A stretch of DNA of 64,000 nucleotides, taken from the NCBI GenBank assembly GCA_021776775.1, contig JAJFFE010000053.1, positions 30,801 to 94,800 on the forward strand. The letters are read 5' to 3'. The position numbers were made by a program, and so were the translations under genes. The first letter of the stretch is position 1; the number at the start of each line of letters is the position of its first letter. Below the pieces are notes generated by a model. It was not told the origin of the DNA, did not search any database, and worked only from the letters and a program-made list of their open reading frames with translations. Shown here in pieces: positions 59,074 through 64,000 of the stretch. Source of the stretch: Planctomycetota bacterium. Lineage in GTDB: Bacteria > Planctomycetota > UBA8108 > UBA1146 > JAJFFE01.

Positions 59074-60687
59074 ATGAGTAAGAAACAGCTGATGTTCGAC
59101 CAGGATGGCCGCCGACACGTGATCGCGGGCATCGAGAAACTTGCTAAGGCCGTGAAGGTGACGCTCGGCCCAGGCGGCCGAAATGTGATGCTCGAGAAGA
59201 AGTTCGGCGTCTCTCGTTTCACCAAGGATGGCGTCACGGTCTCGAAAGAAATCGAGCTTGCCGAGCCATTCGAAAACCTCGGCGCGAAGTTGATCAACGA
59301 AGTCGCCAGTCGGACCAACAAAGAGGTCGGTGACGGTACGACGACGTCAGTTGTTCTCGCCGAAGCGATGATTCGCGACGGAAACAAGTACACCATGGCC
59401 GGAGCCAGCCCCGTTGCGTTGCGCAACGGAATGCAAAAAGCTGTCGATCGCGCTGTGGAAGAACTGCAGAAGCTCGCAGTGCCGGTATCCGGTCGCAAGT
59501 CGATCGAACACGTCGGACTGCTCGCTTCCAACGGTGACTCCGAGCTGGCCGCCATGTTCGCCGATGCCATCACCAAGGTCGGTGAGCGAGGTGTGGTGAA
59601 AGTTGAAGAGAACGACGGTGTCGAAACTCGCCTAGAGCTTGTCGACGGCCTGGAGTTCGACAAGGGCTTCCTCTCCCCATACTTCATCACCAACCCGACC
59701 GAGCAGATCGCTGTGCTCGACGATCCGTACCTGTTGATCACGGACCAGAAGCTGTCGAGTATTCGCGATCTCGTGCCGCTGCTCGAAAAGCTCGTCGCGA
59801 AGCGAAAGCCGCTGTTCATCGTTGCCGAAGACATCGAAGGCGATGCGCTGGCCGGACTGATCCTCAACCGACTGCGCGGCGTGCTGCCGGTAGCGGCGAT
59901 CAAGGCGCCAGGCTTCGGAGATCGTCGCAAGGCGATGCTCGAAGATCTCGCGGTCTTCGCCGGCGGTCACTTCATCTCCAAGGACGTCGGACTCGACTGG
60001 GAGAAGGTCGAAATCGAGCACCTTGGCCGCTGCAAGAAGATCGAGATCGACAAAGAGGCAACCCGCTTCTTCGTCGGTTCCGGCAAGAAGGCGGGCATCG
60101 AACAGCGGCTGCGTCAGATCACGGCCCAGATCGACCAGACGAGTTCGACCTACGACCGCGAGAAGCTCGAGGAGCGTGCCGCCAAGTTGACCGGCAAGAT
60201 CGCTGTGGTCAGCGTTGGAGGGCATTCCGAAATGGAGATCAAAGAGCGTAAGGATCGCGCGGACGACGCGGTCAGTGCGACCCGTGCCGCGGTCGAAGAG
60301 GGGATCGTTCCCGGGTGTGCGACCGCCTACATTCGTGTGATCGACGCGGTAGAGAAGACCAAGGCGAGCGGCGACGAGAAGTTCGGCGTCAAGGTCGTTG
60401 CTAGTGCTCTTCGCGCCCCGCTGCGTCAGCTCGGTGAGAACGCCGGACTCGACGGTTCCGCGTTGGTCGCCGAGGTCTCGGATCTCACTGGGTCCAACGG
60501 GTACGACGTCGTCAACGAGAAGCACGTCGATCTGATGAAGGCCGGAATCGTCGATCCGGTGAAGGTCGTTCGGGTTGCGCTGCAAAACGCAGTGAGCATC
60601 GCTTCGTTGAATTTGGTGTCTGACACGTTGATCACCGAGGTCCCGGACGGTGATATCGCCCAGGTAACCGGTGGGGCCGTGGTCTGA
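59074..60687 (+). CDS. groL: Chaperonin GroEL, paralogue 2 (no GGM tail)
   Basis: [69 protein letters not shown]; ends AQVTGGAVV. Confidence 0.96.
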   Translation: MSKKQLMFDQDGRRHVIAGIEKLAKAVKVTLGPGGRNVMLEKKFGVSRFTKDGVTVSKEIELAEPFENLGAKLINEVASRTNKEVGDGTTTSVVLAEAMIRDGNKYTMAGASPVALRNGMQKAVDRAVEELQKLAVPVSGRKSIEHVGLLASNGDSELAAMFADAITKVGERGVVKVEENDGVETRLELVDGLEFDKGFLSPYFITNPTEQIAVLDDPYLLITDQKLSSIRDLVPLLEKLVAKRKPLFIVAEDIEGDALAGLILNRLRGVLPVAAIKAPGFGDRRKAMLEDLAVFAGGHFISKDVGLDWEKVEIEHLGRCKKIEIDKEATRFFVGSGKKAGIEQRLRQITAQIDQTSSTYDREKLEERAAKLTGKIAVVSVGGHSEMEIKERKDRADDAVSATRAAVEEGIVPGCATAYIRVIDAVEKTKASGDEKFGVKVVASALRAPLRQLGENAGLDGSALVAEVSDLTGSNGYDVVNEKHVDLMKAGIVDPVKVVRVALQNAVSIASLNLVSDTLITEVPDGDIAQVTGGAVV

Positions 60688-60698
60688 GACGCTCCGAA

Positions 60699-61835
60699 AT
60701 GGCAACCGACTACTACGAGCTGCTCGGCCTCACTCGAGAGGCAACCGAGGGCGAAATCAAAAAGGCCTACCGCAAGAAGGCGTTGGAGTTCCACCCGGAC
60801 AAAAATCCTGGGGACACCGACGCCGAGCGCAAGTTCAAAGAGGCGGCCGAGGCTTACGATGTCCTGAGCGACGCGGATAAGCGTGCGCGCTACGATCGCT
60901 ACGGCCACGCTGGCCTGCGCGACATGGGCGGCGCACGCGGGTTCGACAACGTTGAGGACATCTTCAGCGTCTTCGGCGACCTCTTCGGCGGTGGCGGCGG
61001 CGGTGGCGGCGGGTCGATCTTCGAGAGTATGTTCGCCAGCAGCGGCGGAGGCACTCGGGCTCGTGGGGAGAACCTGCGAGCCGAAATAGTCCTCTCCCTC
61101 GAGGACGTCGTAGACGAGGCTCAGCGAACTCTTGAGATCAAGCGGTTTGAGACGTGCTCCAAGTGTTCGGGGGAAGGCTGCAAGCCAGGCTCGAGCCCGC
61201 AGCGTTGTCAGACGTGTGGCGGGGTCGGTCAGGTGCAACAGTCGCGAGGATTCTTCGCGATCCGGACCACCTGTCCTTCGTGTAGAGGCGTCGGCGAAGT
61301 GATCGACGACCCTTGTGACTCGTGTTCGGGTGAAGGACGCCGTCCGGCGTCGAAAGAGATCGAGGTCCGCATACCGGCGGGGGTCGAGAACGGCACACGA
61401 ATGCGGGTGAGTGGCGAGGGGAACGTCCCGCAACGCGGAGGCGGGGCGGCGGGTGATCTCTATCTCGACATTCGCATGAAGGAGCATGAGTTCTTCGAGC
61501 GAGTTGAGGATGATGTCATCTGCGAAGTTCCCATCTCGTACGCGCAAGCGGCGCTCGGAAGCACGATCGAAGTTCCGTCTCTTCGCGGAAAGGTCGATGT
61601 TTCGGTTCCCCAAGGGACGCAGAGTGGCGAAATGTTGCGCCTCAAGAAACAAGGACTTCCGAACCTGAACGGCTATCCACAGGGGGACCAACTGGTTCGC
61701 GTGGTCGTCGAGGTCCCAAAGAAACTCTCCGACGAGCAGGCTGCTTTGATCACTCAACTCGCGGAGATCGAAGACACTCAGGTTGGTACCAAACGTCACT
61801 CTTTCTTTGAGCGACTGAAGCGGTACTTCGAGTAG
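60699..61835 (+). CDS. dnaJ: Chaperone DnaJ
   Basis: [36 protein letters not shown]-domain with HPD; four CxxCxGxG motifs. Confidence 0.96.
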   Translation: MATDYYELLGLTREATEGEIKKAYRKKALEFHPDKNPGDTDAERKFKEAAEAYDVLSDADKRARYDRYGHAGLRDMGGARGFDNVEDIFSVFGDLFGGGGGGGGGSIFESMFASSGGGTRARGENLRAEIVLSLEDVVDEAQRTLEIKRFETCSKCSGEGCKPGSSPQRCQTCGGVGQVQQSRGFFAIRTTCPSCRGVGEVIDDPCDSCSGEGRRPASKEIEVRIPAGVENGTRMRVSGEGNVPQRGGGAAGDLYLDIRMKEHEFFERVEDDVICEVPISYAQAALGSTIEVPSLRGKVDVSVPQGTQSGEMLRLKKQGLPNLNGYPQGDQLVRVVVEVPKKLSDEQAALITQLAEIEDTQVGTKRHSFFERLKRYFE

Positions 61836-61851
61836 AGACTCGCAATAGGCT

Positions 61852-62469
61852 TTGATCATGAACGACGAATTGAACAACGAATCAGATCACGTCCCAGACG
61901 ACGAACTCGTCGATGGCTCAGCCGGCGATAGCGTTGGTGATAGCGCGAACGGCGCAGCCCCGAACGATGGCAGCACGCCACATGATGAGGACAGCATCGA
62001 GTCTCTTCTCGAGGAGAAGCAGTTCTTGCTCGATCAGCTGAATCGTTCTCGAGCGGAACTCGCCAACTTTCGTCGTCGAACTGCGGACCAGCAACTGCAA
62101 CGTGAACGACGCGTCACCTCCCGGGTCTTCCAGAGCGTGATTCCGCTCGTCGATGACTTGTTGATGGCGCGTCAAGCGGGGGAAGGAGCCGGCGAGGAGG
62201 CACACGAGCAGCTTCGCAAGGGGATCGAATTGATCGTCGATAAGTTCGGGTCTGTTCTTCGCGAGTTTGGGATCGACGCGATCGCGACCGTCGGCCAGAC
62301 GTTCGATCCGCTGTGGCACGAAGCGTTGATGAACGTCGAGACCGAGGAACATTCCGAGGGAGATATCATCGCGGAGTTCGTACGCGGGTATCGGATGGGC
62401 GATGATCTCATCCGTGCAGCTCGAGTCAGCGTCGCAAAGACGCCGGTTCAGAACGTCGAGGAGGACTGA
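61852..62469 (+). CDS. grpE: Nucleotide exchange factor GrpE
   Basis: RAELANFRRRTADQQLQRERRVTSRVFQSVIPLVDDLLMA; LREFGIDAIATVGQTFDPLWHEALMNVETEEHSEGDIIAEFVRGYRMGDDLIRAARVSVAK. Confidence 0.92.
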   Translation: MIMNDELNNESDHVPDDELVDGSAGDSVGDSANGAAPNDGSTPHDEDSIESLLEEKQFLLDQLNRSRAELANFRRRTADQQLQRERRVTSRVFQSVIPLVDDLLMARQAGEGAGEEAHEQLRKGIELIVDKFGSVLREFGIDAIATVGQTFDPLWHEALMNVETEEHSEGDIIAEFVRGYRMGDDLIRAARVSVAKTPVQNVEED

Positions 62470-62786
62470 TGCCGACGTACGACTATCGTTGCAACGCGTG
62501 TGATCACGAGTGGGAAGAGTTTCAACCCATGGGGTCGAAGGCGATTCGGCTCTGCCCAGGCTGCGGTGCCCGCAAGGCCGAACGTCAGATCGGTGCGGGG
62601 GCGGGCATTATCTTTAAGGGAAGCGGCTTCTACCAAACCGACTATCGGAGCGATTCGTACCAGCGCGATGCGAAGGCGGACACCAAGCCCAAGCCAGCCG
62701 ACTCGAAGGATAGTTCCGCGTCGGACAAGAGCGAATCGAAGCCGAAGTCTACCTCCAAGAAGACTGCGGCCAAGAAGAACGACTGA
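62469..62786 (+). CDS. FmdB-family zinc ribbon protein
   Basis: MPTYDYRCNACDHEWEEFQPMGSKAIRLCPGCGARKAERQIGAGAGIIFKGSGFYQTDYR. Confidence 0.92.
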   Translation: MPTYDYRCNACDHEWEEFQPMGSKAIRLCPGCGARKAERQIGAGAGIIFKGSGFYQTDYRSDSYQRDAKADTKPKPADSKDSSASDKSESKPKSTSKKTAAKKND

Positions 62787-63028
62787 TGAAGATCACGTGT
62801 CCTGGATGCCAAGATCCCTCGGCGACCGTGAAGCGTGAGGGTCCCTTCTTCCCGTTCTGTAGCGAGCGTTGTCGAAATGGCGACCTCCAGAAGTGGCTCG
62901 AAGAGGGCTACAGCGTGCCCGGTCCGCCCGTTGGTCCCGGCGATATCGAGCCCGGTCAGTTCGACGACACCAGATTCGACCCGAACGATATTGGTGACGA
63001 TTTCGGAATCGGGAATCTCGGCAACTAG
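62786..63028 (+). CDS. yacG: DNA gyrase inhibitor YacG-like zinc protein
   Basis: ITCPGCQDP...FFPFCSERCRNGDLQKWLEEGYSVPGPP. Confidence 0.85.
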   Translation: MKITCPGCQDPSATVKREGPFFPFCSERCRNGDLQKWLEEGYSVPGPPVGPGDIEPGQFDDTRFDPNDIGDDFGIGNLGN

Positions 63029-63263
63029 CAATTGCTCGCAGCAGTTGCACTCCAAGATCGAGAGTGTTCTTACTCGAGCCGAGCGAGTGTCCTGTTTCAC
63101 AAGTTCCTTAACCCATTCGTCGGGCCTCGTCCGCCCTGGCGTTGTTGCAGCTCCTCGAAGGAGTTACCAATCCGACTTGCGTCGCTGCGCCTAGCCAGGG
63201 CAGTCGAATTCCTCGACGACTATGTCAATGAACTAATGAAACAGGACACTAGATGCCGATCGT

Positions 63264-63301
63264 GCTTAGCCAACTGCATCGCGCTTAGCCAACTGCATCG
63301 C
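63264..63301. repeat. Two perfect tandem 19-bp copies
   Basis: GCTTAGCCAACTGCATCGC x2 in intergenic DNA. Confidence 0.9.
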
Positions 63302-63311
63302 GCCACGCCAC

Positions 63312-63350
63312 AAAAAAAGAGCCCGGTTCGGCGAGTCGCCGAACCGGGCT
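63312..63350 (-). terminator. Rho-independent terminator for the minus-strand pilin-like gene
   Basis: AGCCCGGTTCGGCGAGTCGCCGAACCGGGCT, with a minus-strand T-run (AAAAAAA on plus). Confidence 0.88.
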
Positions 63351-63408
63351 CTGTTTACTGTGACCGAGGGTGAACCTCCGGCGTCGCGGTATCGTGTCGC
63401 GAGGTCGC

Positions 63409-64000
63409 TTACTCGGTGTTGCCGTTATTGTCGACGAGCCCTTCCGGGAAGCTTCGACCTTCGGGCAACTTGTCTTTCGCGATGAACGTCGCTTCGCCGG
63501 TCACGTAGACCAGGTTGATTCCGCCGTCGTGACCTTCTGGTTGCTCGCCCTCGTTCGGTGCGCCGACGTAGGTGTCGTTTGCCGCGAGGACGGTAGACGA
63601 TTTCGCCGTCGTTCCCGTTCGGCTACCTCGATAGGCGTAGCTCACGTTGTCGTTCTCGAGCGTGATCTTGCCATTCTCATCCGGCTCCGCGGCAATGTCG
63701 TTGACGTGCGCCGGCGAGACCAGGACGCGCGGGTCGAAGTCGTCGCTTTTGGTGACGATAACTTGGAACGATTCGTAGGCGGGCGGGTTCTTGCCCTTGG
63801 CCAGCGGGAATCGGTCGTTGTTGTCGTCTGCGAACGAGATGCACAGTGCGCCGAGTTGCTTCAGGTTGTTGAGGCACTGGACACGGACGGACTTCTTACG
63901 GGCCTGCATGACGGCCGGGCCGAGTAGTCCGACGAGCGCTCCGATGATCGCGATCACCACGAGCAGCTCGATCATCGTGAACCCACGACCGGTCTTTCTC
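63409..64000 (-). CDS. Type IV pilin-like / prepilin N-methylation domain protein, 5' end beyond window
   Basis: [47 protein letters not shown]; FTxIE cleavage motif read through to the window edge. Confidence 0.9.
   Translation of the reverse strand, partial: RKTGRGFTMIELLVVIAIIGALVGLLGPAVMQARKKSVRVQCLNNLKQLGALCISFADDNNDRFPLAKGKNPPAYESFQVIVTKSDDFDPRVLVSPAHVNDIAAEPDENGKITLENDNVSYAYRGSRTGTTAKSSTVLAANDTYVGAPNEGEQPEGHDGGINLVYVTGEATFIAKDKLPEGRSFPEGLVDNNGNTE

Noticed and set aside
59632-60705. 357-aa minus-strand ORF inside groEL-2
   Set aside because: Shadow ORF; groEL on the plus strand is certain
60426-61877. 483-aa minus-strand ORF across groEL-2 end and dnaJ
   Set aside because: Antisense to clear dnaJ/groEL; low-complexity composition mirrors codon bias
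1-64000. CRISPR arrays, transposons, prophage, tRNA or rRNA genes
   Set aside because: Looked for repeat-spacer periodicity, transposase/integrase motifs and T-arm signatures by eye; none convincing. tRNAscan-SE/ISfinder would be the decisive checks

Overview
This is a GC-rich bacterial chromosomal window. Gene content and style suggest Planctomycetota (inference only; no 16S is present). It is gene-dense and reads mainly as housekeeping DNA. No tRNA, rRNA, CRISPR array or transposase could be recognised. Main blocks: (1) GldG-like and DUF4340-like proteins at the left edge. (2) plsY-gpsA, then a divergent P-II-like gene next to glnA, larE and a cellulose-synthase-like GT2. (3) cmk-plsC-rpsA. 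(4) A ~7.5 kb glycan or small-molecule modification island: TylF-like methyltransferase, GT2, NAD-epimerase, PhyH-like dioxygenase, NodU/CmcH-like carbamoyltransferase, SAM methyltransferase and CmcI-like protein. (5) purN, clpP-like, PNP, FHA-Ser/Thr kinase, yggS and dnaE, all on the minus strand. (6) A dcw cell-wall/division cluster: mraZ, small ORF, rsmH, ftsL-like, ftsI, murE, murF, ftsW, murG, LysM gene, murC, murB, ftsQ-like. It has no mraY or murD between murF and ftsW and no ftsA or ftsZ afterwards. (7) A chaperone block: two adjacent but different groEL genes, dnaJ, grpE, then fmdB-like and yacG. (8) A truncated type IV pilin-like gene at the right edge. The most interesting non-gene signals are two oppositely oriented arrays of TGGKG units with 10-nt period upstream of mraZ (candidate MraZ operators), a precise 4 x 16-bp tandem array upstream of the FHA-kinase gene, and a probable CTG start for rsmH. 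The most interesting protein is a P-II-like protein with a greatly expanded, rewritten T-loop next to glnA.
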